Shown here piece by piece: positions 35,550 through 47,807 of a stretch of DNA of 64,000 bases; positions within the stretch are counted from its first letter, which is position 1, and every line of letters begins with the position of its first letter. This stretch comes from Quercus robur (Eukaryota; Streptophyta; Magnoliopsida; Fagales; Fagaceae), in NCBI RefSeq assembly GCF_932294415.1, contig NC_065536.1, positions 48,643,854 through 48,707,853 of the forward strand, written 5' to 3'. A model generated the notes under the pieces. It was not told where the DNA came from. It saw only the letters and a list, made by a program, of their open reading frames with translations, and did not search any database. A program made the position numbers and the translations under genes.

Positions 35550-36600
35550 AGCATTAGTACTCCCCAAATTGTTATTTTAGCAATCCACCCGCTCAAATTG
35601 AGCTTTACCTGTGTTGCTAAAAATTTTTAAGCAACCATGAATAGTAAGTTTGTGTTTATACAACCTACTATTCATTAGTTGTAAACATAAAAATACATAT
35701 TTTCATCACTCTCTTTCTCTACTCATTAAAATCTCAGACTCTCTCTCTTTTCTCTTCCTCTCACTTTCAGACTCTCTCTCTTCTCTCTTTCTCTCACTCT
35801 CTCTCCTCTTTTCATCTCACTCTGACTCTCACTTCTCTCTCTCTCACTTAAGATTTTGGTTGGTTGTTTTGGGGTGGATGTAGGTCAGCCTTGGGTGGGT
35901 GGCTTCGGATCAGCATTTTTAGTGGTGGAGGCATAGTGGGTTTTGACTTCGATTTTGGGTTTTATGGGTTGTGGGTCGCTGGTGGGTCATGGGGGGGGGG
36001 TGTGGGTTATAAGGTGGTGGTGGTGGGTCGTGGGATACAAATCGGTTGCGGTGAAGTGCTGGAGGTAGTGGTTAGGTGTGGTGGAGGCTAGAAGGCGATA
36101 GTGGCGGTGGCTTAAAAATGGATCATTTTTGGGTTTTGGTGGGTGTGGGTGTTTGAGGCTTGGGTTTGAACAAGTTGTGGGTTTGAATGGGTTGTGAGTC
36201 TTTGGTTGGTTTCAAACTTGATTTCTGTTTTTGTTGGTCGGTGGTGTTGTTTCGTTGGTTGGTGATGTTGTTTTGGTGATTGCATTGGTTTGAATGGGTT
36301 GTGGGTCGTAGGTTTGAATGGGTTGTGAATCATTGGTTGGTTTTCATAATTGATTTGTGATTTGGTTGGCTAGTTTGGTGGTTCAATGGTGGTGGTGGTG
36401 GTTTGGTGGTGATTGGTTGCTGGTTTACAGTTAAGAGAGAGATGGAGAGGAAGAAAGAGAAGAGTAATTTATATTATTTTATTATATTGTATGTAAAAAT
36501 AAAAACTGGAATTTTGATTGTATTGTTAAATGGGTTGGTAAATTAGGTAAAGTAGTGTTTGAGGATGTAAAATATGTCTGACTAAACATGTTGTAGGAAA
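35550..36600. mobile_element. AGAGCATTAG-type element, long copy
   Basis: It starts AGCATTAGTACTCCCC directly after the Copia TSD and has CT-rich then GT/GGTGG-rich tracts. The truncated sister at 22957-23027 marks the duplication breakpoint. The right end is not resolved. Frames at 35650, 35864 and 36112 are low-complexity. Confidence 0.5.
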
Positions 36601-37515
36601 TTTAGAAATAACACATGGATGGGAAGAATTTGTTGGTCGAATTTTAAGCCATTCAATCCTAGCTATAAGTTCCTCTTGAGTTTTAATATACTCTCTATGC
36701 TTCATCCAAACAAAGAAATGTTTTTGTTAGAACTTTAAAATTATGTCACGGAGAAAAATTTGGCCTTAAAGTTCTTTATTCAAACGTATGGCCAAGGTTC
36801 TAATTCTTTCTCTCCCATTTATTGTAACTTGTAACAATTATCTGAAAAAAAAAAAAAAAAAGTGTCAAACTATTCTTATAATTTTTTTTTTTTGGATTGA
36901 TTGGATATGTTTTTTTTTTTTTTTTTGGGGGGGGGGGGTATAATCATACTTTTATATTATTTATTTTTTAAATAAAAGTAACCAATTAAAATAAACTCAT
37001 AAAAACTCATTCTGAGATAACCCATTTTCTTTATTTTTTGGGAGAATCCATTCTTAAGATCTCTTTCAAATTAAGTTGGAGAAAAATCTTGAACAATGTA
37101 ACTCAATCAAAGAGATATGTCCAACGGTTAGTTGAGTATCAATAGCATAAACAAATGACAATACACAAAGAAATTCAACAGTGCAAGCAAAGACCCAATA
37201 TTTTAATACATCCAAAAGACAAAAGTGTCTCAAGGTAGAAACAACAGACACAGCCCACCAAGGGAAAACATCTTTACTAAACTCCAAAAATCTCTGACGC
37301 CCAACCTTCTTAAAACCACCAAACACAAAGCCGACTACGTGTTCAATTCCAATACCACTTTTATTTCCCTTCTCGTATAAAAAAAAGACATACTAATCTC
37401 CAAAAAAACATAGACAATATTTACGCCACCCAAAAAATAAAAAAAAATCTCTCTGCCTCTTCTTCTTTTCTCTCAAACTCTCTCTCTCTCTGGTTCGTGG
37501 TCCAATAGATCGAAA
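36601..37515. other. Spacer upstream of the DnaJ-type gene
   Basis: Poly-A (36843-36860), poly-T and poly-G (36910-36939) runs are followed by AT-rich sequence. A CT-rich stretch at 37448-37492 immediately precedes the ATG at 37516 and is probably 5' UTR. No TATA box could be placed with confidence. Confidence 0.5.
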
Positions 37516-37809
37516 ATGGGTCCGATCGTTTTGACTCAGCTGGCAACGGGTCTGGGTGTGTTGGCCGGAGCGGCCCTGGTCAAATCGGTCATGGACCAGA
37601 AGACGATGGCTGGCCCATTTCCGAGGTGCCCAAGTTGTAACGGAACGGGTCGAGTCTCGTGCCTTTGTTCCCGTTGGTCTGATGGTGATACTGGGTGTCG
37701 GACTTGTTCCGGGTCGGGTCGAATGGCTTGCAGCAGCTGTGGTGGGACCGGTACGGGTCGGCCCTTACCGGCCCAACTGTCTGTACGGACTCCGAACCGT
37801 CCTTCTTAA
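37516..37809 (+). CDS. Small DnaJ/Hsp40-type cysteine-rich zinc-binding protein
   Basis: A single-exon frame of 97 aa. Residues 4-26 form a hydrophobic helix (VLTQLATGLGVLAGAALV), perhaps a membrane anchor or targeting segment. Residues 38-81 carry CPSCNGTG, CLC, CRTCSGSG and CSSCGGTG. This gives eight cysteines (38, 41, 49, 51, 61, 64, 72, 75) in the CxxCxGxG pattern of the DnaJ zinc-finger domain, with one CxxC reduced to CxC. There is no J domain. Such small plant proteins are conserved and grouped loosely with BSD2- and ORANGE-like DnaJ zinc-finger proteins; the specific function is unknown to me. The start is supported by the CT-rich 5' UTR just upstream and by local GC content well above the surroundings. 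Frames at 37556, 37589 and 37695 are shadows. Confidence 0.88.
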   Translation: MGPIVLTQLATGLGVLAGAALVKSVMDQKTMAGPFPRCPSCNGTGRVSCLCSRWSDGDTGCRTCSGSGRMACSSCGGTGTGRPLPAQLSVRTPNRPS

Positions 37810-38629
37810 TCGGTTCGTGTATTACAGTCTTGTCCTCTCTTATATATATATATATTTTTTTTTTCTTCTTCAAATTAAATTATTGTAATATGAAGTCTTT
37901 GATACTTTAAAGTGAGGGATAGAGAGAGATGGGAGATTATTATAGGTACCAATTGTAATGACCTTTACGGTATTGAAATTCTTATAAAGTGGGATAAGTT
38001 TATAAGCTAATTTCTGTATAGTTATTGACAAATTGCTTGCTTATTGTAGCTTGGTTCACTTAATTGAGTTATTTGAATCGAAAATTACCATTTGCTTCAG
38101 GTTGATTTTGGTTCTATGATGTAGATGTAGTGTGCTGCTTACTTAGCAGGTATTATAATTGAAATCTTGATGAGCCGTATGTTTCAATGGAAAAGCTTGC
38201 AGCATTTTCCTGTCTGGTAGAATAAAAAATAAAGTTGATTTCGCGAAATTAGAAAAGCAACTCTGTTTCGTGGGAAACTAAACAAGGAAAATAACATTAT
38301 TTTACATGAAGATAAATGAGAGAAGTCAACAAATAATTTTTTACTGAGTAATTTATTTTAAGGTTGTTATCCAGCACAGAAAAAATGAGATAGATTTTTT
38401 TTAAATAATTATTTTTTAGAAAATGAAACAAACACTCAATTATACGGATATGCTGCTTTTTTTTTTTAATATAAATAATGGAAAATTGATTTTTTCTGGC
38501 CAGAGAATGAGAAAAGATAGATTCATGAAGTTTCGTGTACTTCTCAAATTCAGTTCGTTCCAGACACTTCTTTTTGTGTACGGAAATGTTTTGTAAAGGA
38601 CAACTCAATTTGAATAACACAAAGGTAAG

Positions 38630-38907
38630 GGCAAAAATGGCCCACTAATTAGCAAAAAAAAAATAGCAATTTATGAAATATGTAAGAATTTATTATTTTT
38701 TTGAAACTCGAATCGTGAAACTTGTGTTTCGAGTTTTTTGAAAAAATATATTTGGAAAAATTTTGAAAATTTTTTATGGTACTCAAGTTTATAGAACTCG
38801 ATTTCGTCAAACTTGAATTCCAAAAAAGGTAGATCCTTATATATTTTTAAAACAGTAATAAATTGTAACATAATTTATGAAAATGTGCTATTTGACTATT
38901 TTCACCC
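38630..38907. mobile_element. MULE-type MITE with 9-bp TSD
   Basis: 278 bp, bounded by AAAGGTAAG (38621-38629) and AAAAGTAAG (38908-38916). Ends GGCAAAAATGGCC and, inversely, GGGTGAAAATAGTC are imperfect TIRs. Confidence 0.65.
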
Positions 38908-38916
38908 AAAAGTAAG

Positions 38917-40401
38917 CTATGGATAATTAGTTGACCCAAAACTTAGAAATGAAGCAATTTTGTTAGTACCACATAGAAATTTTGATTCATGCACCAGACC
39001 TCTCTAATTCTTTGGAGCAATGGACCTAAAACTTAGCGTGTAAGGCTTTTGCATAAGCATCATAGAAGTCAAATTTTGAGAAAGAACTTACTCGGTTGAG
39101 CAACAAGAAAATAATTAGTATGATGAAACTGTAACTAGTCATGTGTAACTTGCATTTGGTGTTGAAAGTTTTAATAATGGGATTCGTGTGTCATTAAACA
39201 TTTTTCTCATCGGTATTTTACTTTGGCTTTTACCCTCTTGCTTTTTTGGCTCTAAATTTTATAGGTGGCACGTGAATATCAAATTCAACTACAATTTCAG
39301 AATCTATGTAATATGTCCCACTTTTATTTATTTTCTTTTTCTTTTTTGCGTCGGTATATGATTGTTATTTGTTAAAGAACGAGATACACAATGATATCCC
39401 TCCGATCTCGAGTGAATACACTGGACTGAGTTTTTGTTTTTGTTTTTGTTTGTGTGCAATCCAGCTTTCTGTGGTTGTATCTAATGCATGTCAGCTGGCA
39501 TCCAAGTTGATGATTAGTGACCTCAAACGTAGGAATCACTTTGAGGTGAAAAAGAAAACCGAAACTAAAAAAAAATGCTTTAAAAAAATAATAAATCAGC
39601 TCTGTTTGACTACTGTTTGAATGGTGCTTTATTTTATTTTATTTTTCCCAACTTTCTCTAGCAATATTAATTGGACAAAGCTTAAATCTAAATTAGTTTA
39701 AACTTTAGTCGAATTTTCTCTAACCTGTGGTCTTCTATGTATATTATAATATTGTGTTGGTATGTTCCCAACGACTTTCGGTTGATTGGACCCAATCCTC
39801 CAATTTATTTGTATCCTAAGTTGGGATTATCCTACAGTAGGAGGTCCAAGGAGGAGGTAGACGGTGTCAGTGATTATCTAACCCATTACATGGTGGTCAG
39901 TTTATAGGACTCTATAAAAATTAAAACTTATTATTATCAATTATATCTTAGCATAAATTTATAAATACACTCAAAATTTAACTCTTAAAATCAAGGAAAC
40001 TCTAATTCCACGACAAGAAAGTTCCCAAAATATATCATTCACGCATCAAACAACACAAGACACATAAGCAAAGAGAAACCATCATATTTATATTCATATC
40101 ACATCAAACAGAGCGAAAATCAATTCTCAACATGCTTGAGATTAGGAGCAACAATGCATGCATTGAGAGTGAGATTCTTAGATTCAAAAAGGGCACATCA
40201 GAAACACATTAAAGTCAAGTTCATTATTCCAAGAATCCATTAGGAATTACAACTTGTCTAGGAAAGCAAAACTGAAAAATTATACCAAAAATGAGCTTTT
40301 GTTCATTGACCAAATGATATGGCCTTAAGGAGCCTTTTAACTTGAGTTTCATGCATTTATTAACATAATCAAATATGTAAATTTAAGGACTAGAAAACTA
40401 T
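38917..40401. other. Intergenic, no gene
   Basis: AT-rich spacer. The frame at 39369-39620 has no domain. Nothing beyond short homopolymers is seen. Confidence 0.5.
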
Positions 40402-41077
40402 TGTAGGAGGCAAAATTTTAAGCCAATCATAAAATGCCACATCAAAATTTAGTGACAAATTCTAAATTAATATGTCATTAAATTAGATAAATCAAGTGTT
40501 GACATGTGTCATTTAAGATGATATTTATCCTAATTAAATAGAGATAAATATCTCAATGAAATTGGAATGATAATAGTTAATCATTATCACTATTAAAATA
40601 AATAAAAAATAGATATAATTATCTACAAGGAGGTCAATCCCAAGTGGGACTTATCATTTGAAACCAATATAAATAGACGGCATACCTCCTCTCATTCTAG
40701 ACAATTTTTCTAAGACGTCAAAGTTCTGGAAAAATTTTGTCTCAAGAACAACAAACCCCAAATCCTTGAAGCTCAACGGATCAAGCCTCTAAAACCCCAA
40801 ATCCTTGAAGAACCCGAAATCCTTGAAGAACAATAAATCTCTAATAAGATCAAAGCTAGAGATTTTGTTGTGAAGACTATTCAATCCATCTTCTAATCAA
40901 AGTCAAGACGATCTCTTTTTTGAGTCAAGTTCAAAGAAGATAGAATCAAAGGGTATTCTTTTGTAAAAGAATTGAAATAGAGATTGTACCCATTATTCAT
41001 CAATACAAATTTATATTTGCAAAGCATATTTTTTTCAAATGTTTGATTTTCCGCAATTGAGAAATTTTGTGTTCACA
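40402..41077 (+). mobile_element. LTR-like repeat, copy 1
   Basis: It begins TGTAGGAGGCAAAATTTTAA and ends GAAATTTTGTGTTCACA. It shares with 49846-50844 the start, the AATAAATCTCTAATAA / GATAAGTCTCTAATAA block, the CATTATTCATCAATACAAA-type block and the end. Direct repeats of AATCCTTGAAGAAC lie inside. No matching TSD was found, so the exact nature (solo LTR or remnant) is open. Confidence 0.55.
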
Positions 41078-41418
41078 ACTTGGCAGTAAAGAGTCAACCT
41101 CAAAACATCAATTAAAATGAAGAACTATAATTGAATTTCAAGATTGTTATTTAAGTGTATTTGTACTAGTTCATTGAGCTTAAGGTACACACATTATTTA
41201 GGGATTCCATAGGTCATAAAACAACATAATTGGACTCAAGAACCTGCTTGACATAAAGTGACCACATGTTTTAGGCCATAGCGTGATGATGCAAATGAAA
41301 TCTAGAGCCATGACCACCACATCCTAGCAAGAGTTGTTACAATGACTCATTAACAGGACTTAAGGCTATTGAGGATTACATTAGCATAGATAAAGACACT
41401 CAAGATGGTCAATACTAA

Positions 41419-42128
41419 GGGTGTGTTTGTTTGGAGGTGACATGGGGTGGATGAAAAACTTTGTAGAGAAAATGGGAAGGAAAACTTTTATGGAGTGTGT
41501 TTGGTTGGGTGGGGAGGAAGGAAAATAAATGGTGGGGCCTAAGTGTTTTCTCTCCAAAATGGAGAGAAAACAAAGAGAGGAAAGCTCATGAAATGAGCTT
41601 CCAAAAATACCCTTGGAATTCACCTCCAAGTTTCCAACGCGTTTATTTTTATTTTTTTTATTTATTTTGCTTTCTATTACTAACATGTGTTGGCTTTCTT
41701 CTTCTTCTTCTTCTTCTTCTTTTTTTTTTTTTTTTTTTTTTTTTTGGGTGCTCATATGTTTATTTTCTCATTAATTTTGGTTGGTTTTTGTTTTTGTTCT
41801 TTTTAGAAAACAGTTTTGGGTTAATTTCTTATGCTTTTTTTTTTTTTTTACTAAAGTGTCCATCTATTCTATACACAATTTAAATATATATATATATATA
41901 TATATGTATATAATGTGTTACTTTTTGTTTTATTTAATAGGGACATGATGTTAAATTTATACAAACTTTATTTTCAACCAAACAAAAAAGTTTTGCATCC
42001 CTCCACTTTTCCACCCTTCCAACCAAGCACAAATGAGGGAAACTAAAATCTTTTCTATCCTCCCACTTTTTCATCCTCTCTCCATTTTCTATTCTCCCAC
42101 TTTTCCATCCTCTCAACCAAACGGACCC
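41419..42128. mobile_element. Tourist-like (PIF/Harbinger) element
   Basis: Termini GGGTGTGTTTGTTTGG and, inversely, GGGTCCGTTTGGTTGA. Flanking triplets are TAA and AAA, an imperfect 3-bp duplication. The interior has a TTC/T tract (41699-41745) and an AT microsatellite. Frames at 41381 and 41497 are repeat translations. Confidence 0.7.
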
Positions 42129-42216
42129 AAAGAGGTTAAGGTGCTTGTCATAGCATCAAGAACAATGTACATGACAAAGAAAGCTTACAAAGGTCATTCA
42201 ATTCACAACCTGTCAC

Positions 42217-42815
42217 CAGGGCCGGCTCTATGGTGGAGCAAAAAATGCAACCGCCTAAGGCCCCAAGTAAAAAAAAGGCCCCTAAATTTTAACCAATAGG
42301 ATTATTTATAATCAATAAATAAAATAAATTTTTTATTAGATGAAAAAAAAATAAAAAAATAGAGAAAAATGCAACGTCGTCCACAATATTTTTCACAACA
42401 CTTGTACAACTAATGCTAAGTAGCAAGTTATTACAGCCTATTGTTGATGGCAAAAAAATAATTATAGTGATATTTTCAAATAAAAAACAAAAAACAGTTT
42501 AAAATCTAGGATTTGTTGTAAAAAATATTGTGAATGTTGCACTTCTAAAAAAAAAAGAATAATAATAAGAGTTTAATTAGCAAACTTTTACTAGTTTTCA
42601 TCTAAATCTACCACTAACACCACTGTTTTACTTACCACTATCAATTTACCACATCAACAAGTATGAAAAATTTTGTCAAATTTTTTTTGTCTTAAAAATT
42701 CAAAAAAAAAAAAAAAAAAAATTCTATGTAGTTCATGTTAATTAGTAGTAATTTTGCATCTAAATAAGATGATCAATTTTCGCCTTAGGCCCCCAAATGC
42801 ATCAAGCCGCCCCTG
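42217..42815. mobile_element. hAT non-autonomous element
   Basis: It is flanked by a perfect 8-bp TSD CCTGTCAC (42209-42216 and 42816-42823). TIRs are CAGGGCCGGCTCTATG and, inversely, CAGGGGCGGCTTGATG. It continues with inverted CCGCCTAAGGCC/GCCTTAGGC. 599 bp, AT-rich, non-coding. Confidence 0.85.
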
Positions 42816-42823
42816 CCTGTCAC

Positions 42824-45800
42824 TTACATGCAAATCAATGAAACAAGAGTTGGAAACATGTTAATGAATTTGAAAAATTATTCAAGGAACACTTAAGAAA
42901 TTCAAATACCATGGCTATAAAGAATAAAACATGTAGAGAATCCATCACCGAGAGCTCAAATAAAGACTAGAATCCCATCCAAAATCATATTCATGTTTTG
43001 AAGCATACGCAAATCGAAATTTACTTGAGGGCTCTAAAAATTGAAGTTGCAGCCACTTGTGTTAATAAAATACCATCAAGAATAGTCAACAACGGAATGA
43101 AATTTTCATCACATAACAAAGACAAGACAACCAAGGAGAATCCAAAGCCATGAAATCATTACTTAGTTAAATATGAAATCATAATTTGTTAGGCATGAAT
43201 TGAATAGGTTTTGCCTTGCACCGAAATTTCCTTATTTCTCTTTTATTTTCCTTCATGTTCTTGTCATCTGAAATGTTTCCTACCCAAACTCTATCTTTTG
43301 GCCGAAGTAGGTTCAGCAAATGGCACAATTTGATGGTATGAAACAACTTGGTTGCATGGGAAAGTAGCAGGTATGCCTATAAATGAGTCGATCTTGGTCA
43401 AGTATTGAATGTTTAAGCTTGGCTTGACAACATATATAAAATTTTCAAGCTTGGCTTGAGCTTGAACCAAGCCTACAAACTATGTGAGCTTGAGCTTGTT
43501 AGATAGTCCAAAAGCTTAAAATTGGCTTGATTCATTAGTTAAGTCGAGCTCAAGATACAATATAAGCACATTATCAAGCCCATATTAAGCATAATATCAA
43601 GCACATTTGATTTAGATATGTGGTCCCAACGCCTAATTAATTAAAGGCTTAGTAAGATATTAGTTTATTTTTCAATCCCATATCAATCTTATTACTAATC
43701 TCATAAACTATCCTAAGCTCAACTTGTTTTTTTATTGAGTCTTATTGTTCACGAGCTTGTTCATGAACAATTTTTTTTCTTGGACTTGGCTCGTTCATTA
43801 AACAAACCTAAAAATTAAGGCTCAAGCTTGGTTTGCTTATAAACAAAAAAACGTGAACGAGATTATAAAGGTCACTTTTTCAATATAATTGGCATATGCT
43901 TCAACAAAATGCACTTTATGTGTAATTGAGTCATAGTTTCTAGTGTGTTAAGAAGACCTTAAAGTTGTAAGCAAGTGGTATGTTTCAAGACACAAGAATG
44001 CTTAAGAAAAACTGCATTTGTAGGTCTCAATACTTGTCAATCTATCAAGATTTAATGAACCTTGATACCTAGCTCAAAACCTCTCGATCTATCAAGCTTT
44101 GGGAAAACTAAATGTTAAGTTTTGTTTTCGGCCTATGACGACTTGGCTTTCTAGGAATATGTGCACTAGGGTTCCATATCATATAAGAGACATATTTTAC
44201 AGTTGTCATCATAGAGACAAAGAGTTACACGCATAATAAGAGTTTTTGTGACATTTGTGCACCTAGGGTTTTGTGCTAAGCGATTTCCGGTTCATCCAAG
44301 CATGGATTGAAGAACTTTGCAAAACTACAACAATTAAAGGTTGCTATGGAGTCAGTCACGGATAGGAAGATTTGTGCAAATGAGAATTCTTCTACAAGAT
44401 TAAGTCCAACTAAGGACTGGCGCTGATACTAGTACAAGTTAGTAGGTTTTAATGTAGGTAGGTACTTTGGGATAGGCCTATAGGATAAAATTCCTTGTAC
44501 CTGTAACCACTTTTTCTTATTAGTAGATTCTTTGAGAGTGATGACCTGAAATTCACTCTGTATAATTTTGCTTGCGAGGGTTTTCTGCATCGTGATCAAA
44601 TTGCCTTGTCAAACTTATTTCTGATGCATTTAATTTAGTTTGGTGATTTGATTGTGCCTTAATTTGAATTGCATGTAATTTGACTAATTAATCAACTTGA
44701 GTAGTTGATTTACTAGGGTCAATCTATAACTCAACAAAGATTTTTATCAAGTTAAGCTCAAGCTATTTATCAATGACTTAATACATTTACAACCATAGTA
44801 GGAGGTGTCATTCGGTAGGAAGGCTTGTTGCAATGAAATTATGAGATGCGATGAAGTAAGGTTGGTGGTGTCAAAGGGAAAAGCATGAGGTGTTACTGGT
44901 TGGAAGCTTGAAAATTATTTTGCAAAATACCCTCTTAGATATTATGCCTAATTGCATTACGTCTCTACTTACCAAAATTTCCTACAACAGCACCCTTATT
45001 CACCTTTCACATTATTTAAGTAAATGTAGTATTTTATTTTTAATTTTCATTTACTTAAGATATTACATGTAAATGAGGAAATACCCCCCATTTGGATTTA
45101 ATAACAACAGCCTAAATCGAAATTCCAAAAGGATAAAAAGTTGATTTTCACTCCAAAGAAAAAAAAAATTGAAATATTAGGTCGAACCCAATAAAATTGA
45201 TTCCTTTAATCCGAGGGTATATTGACAATCAAAGAAGCTTAAAAATCATTTTATGCATGTTGAAAATCAAAACATCAAAACCATTAGCATGTCATTTTCA
45301 ACTTTTTATGGTATTGAGTTTTGAGTTAACGTAACCACCTGACAATATAAAATGCCTTAATGAAATTTTCAAATTTATAAGTGAAAAACTCACCTCAACT
45401 CCACAAATAGAGGCTCTAACTTCAATATCAAAACTGTTAATTTTGCATGAATCTCATTAATATAGCCAAAATAAGAATGACGATCATTAAAAGTGTACAT
45501 AGTTAGTTATTAGGGTTATAGGTACGGGATACCACACCTGTTGACGTAGGTGTGGCTTGAAATTTCCACCACAACATATAAGGTTAATCAAGTTAACCAA
45601 CGTCGGTTTGAGTCATGTATGTATATATATTGAGCCACTCTCGATTTTTTCAAGTATAGAAGCAGCCACAGAGAAGAAAAAATGAAAAAAAAAAAAAAAA
45701 TGGTTTTCTTGCTGCATGTGTTTTGTGAGAGAAAGCATCGGTGTATTTGAGGTTTTGGTTTTTACTTTTTTGAAACCTTTTATGTTATTGTTGTAATCTC

Positions 45801-47800
45801 CCTATTTAATAGTGAAACTTTTTCTTCATTCGTTGAAGTGAATGTAAACAAGTCTTAGTTATTTTAGTATAAGACTCAACTGCAATCAAGCTGATCAAGG
45901 AAAGTTGCAAAGATTCTTGTCATGACCTTCCCTGGTCAGAATATCAACACTTAGTAAAATTTATTGCTCAGACAATGAAGAAAGATGTAGACTCAACAAA
46001 AAATCACATCAAATCTTAACACTCAAGTATCCATTAAAAATTTGGAGAAAGTACAACGGGAAATGTTAGAATAGAAAAAATCAGGAAAGTCTTTCATTCA
46101 AGTAGACAATCAAAAAGGTATTCCGTGTAAATGGGTGATCTTACATAAAAGATTGTCTATACAAAAAAACCCGTCTTCTACCACCAGCTAGAGGCATTTA
46201 ATAGCGTAACGGTTGATGTTACCCAACAACTACATATTTCCATTAAGTCAGAAGACGTTTAGTCAGAGCAATAAATGATAAGTATCGTCCAGAGCCAGCA
46301 TTTATAAAAGACTAATAACCAATGGACGAATGACCTTTTCACATTAAATGGGTTAGACATTATGTCAATCAGATAAATGCACAATATTAATTGGCAGATA
46401 GCCAATAGCTGAAAGATACGCTATAAAAGACAACCTATTTTCACAGAGAGAGGTATGCTTTTTAGGACGCTAAATATATGCTAAATATACATTCTATATA
46501 CACTCTCTAAGTTATCATATTAGCTCTTTGGACTCCTGGCGAAAGCATCGGAGACCTTTAGGCTGTTGCCACACCGAAGCTCCCTTCAATCAACCCTCTC
46601 TTTTTTACAAGCTCGTCGGACCTTCTATCGCCACTTCTTCAAAAACATATTGCATCAACTGTAATAAGTTTCTCTTATTTTTGTATTTAAACGTAAATAC
46701 GAAAATAAGAGAAAGTTACTAGAGTCAAAATGAAGAGGGAGTGTGTCAAGGACAAGAAGGAGAAGCCGGAAAAGAAGCAGATACCAATCACTAAGGTGGA
46801 GGTCATCTGGTCGAGCTACTTGGATTGTGAATTGTTCTTAGTCTGAAAATCAACCTCATTCTCCTCAAGACTCCAGCCTCCTCAGATATGTAAAACTCGA
46901 GAATGAAGTAACTAATGCAAATATAACCAATACAGGGTCCAAGTCATTTACTCAGCTAGGTCGAGCCCCAGCCAACTCGGACATGCTTGGAACGATCAAG
47001 CAAGACTTCAACTGGTCAAATTTAAGGCCGATCAATCTAAACATGACAATAATAAACATGCAACCTAAAATCTCACATATAGTTACAACCGTTATCCCCA
47101 CAATCACCAAGACTAAACGAATTCAAAATAATGGTCATCCATAACATGCCATCGAGCTTCATTATAAATGAAATTTTACACCATGATCACGGAATGCAGT
47201 GATGACAAGAAAATTATCAACTTTCTTTCCAAAAAAAGAGAGTATATATATACTAACGCAGAAGAGGCCCATGTTAGTCATAGTTAAACTTAGACTGCAA
47301 ATTTTGGTTGTTGGACCGACTCCACCATGAAGAATGACTAAAGAGTGTGCAGCTATCAGAAATCGAATAAAATTGGTTCCATTATGGGTTATTTGTGATC
47401 CAGTGCCTTATTTTTCAAAACCACATCATATTGCAGTTCTGGTCGACTCTAATGCAGTTGTTGGACAAAGTTGAAGAGCAGCTAGATATCCGATATTCAC
47501 ACATTAGTTAGATGTTGTGTTTTTTGTGCAATGAGAAGGTATCTATCATCTCATGTATGTTAGATAATTCCATTGGCGAATCTCATTAATTACTACCTGA
47601 ACTTATATTCACGGCATCTAAATTAAAAGAGGTATTTGTACATTGGATTAACATTCTGTAGAAGACATACAAAGACAATACAAGTTTCAATTAAACAAGC
47701 ATTCCTTTCTGAAAATACACATCTTCTAAGCGGCCTTCTTAGGTCAAAATGTTCACCCAATGTCTCTCTCACACTTCTAATCATAGACAGCATTCTTCCT
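42824..47800. other. Intergenic region with LTR-like debris; no gene
   Basis: 43400-43860 is rich in AAGCTTGGCTTGA-like words. 44000-44750 and 45530-45900 resemble decayed LTR or leader sequence. 46065-46710 (TGTTAGAATAG ... ATTGCATCA) is another candidate LTR remnant. No ORF with a recognisable domain is present; frames at 44890 and 46528 are rejected. Confidence 0.4.
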
Positions 47801-47807
47801 TGCTTTC

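Larger units (their letters stand above)
23029..35602. repeat. Tandem segmental duplication, unit B
   Basis: Second copy of the segment described as unit A. The junction is at about 23026-23030, where AAATTGAG of the distal element meets GTAGCCAAT of the proximal start. Unit B gained a palindromic element, a 720-bp insertion, a Tourist-like MITE, an hAT-like and a MULE-like element, and a Copia retrotransposon. All are absent from the matching positions in unit A. Confidence 0.85.

Noticed and set aside
35864..36091. Gly/Trp-rich frame
   Set aside because: Translation of a GGT/GGTGG-rich tract in a TIR element.
37556..37888. Overlapping frame to the DnaJ-type gene
   Set aside because: Lacks conserved motifs; the real frame has the regular cysteine pattern.
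41497..41883. 128-codon frame with poly-Leu/Phe
   Set aside because: Microsatellite and poly-T translation inside a Tourist-like element.
46528..46722. 64-codon frame MDSWRKHRR...
   Set aside because: Sits in a probable LTR remnant; no domain.
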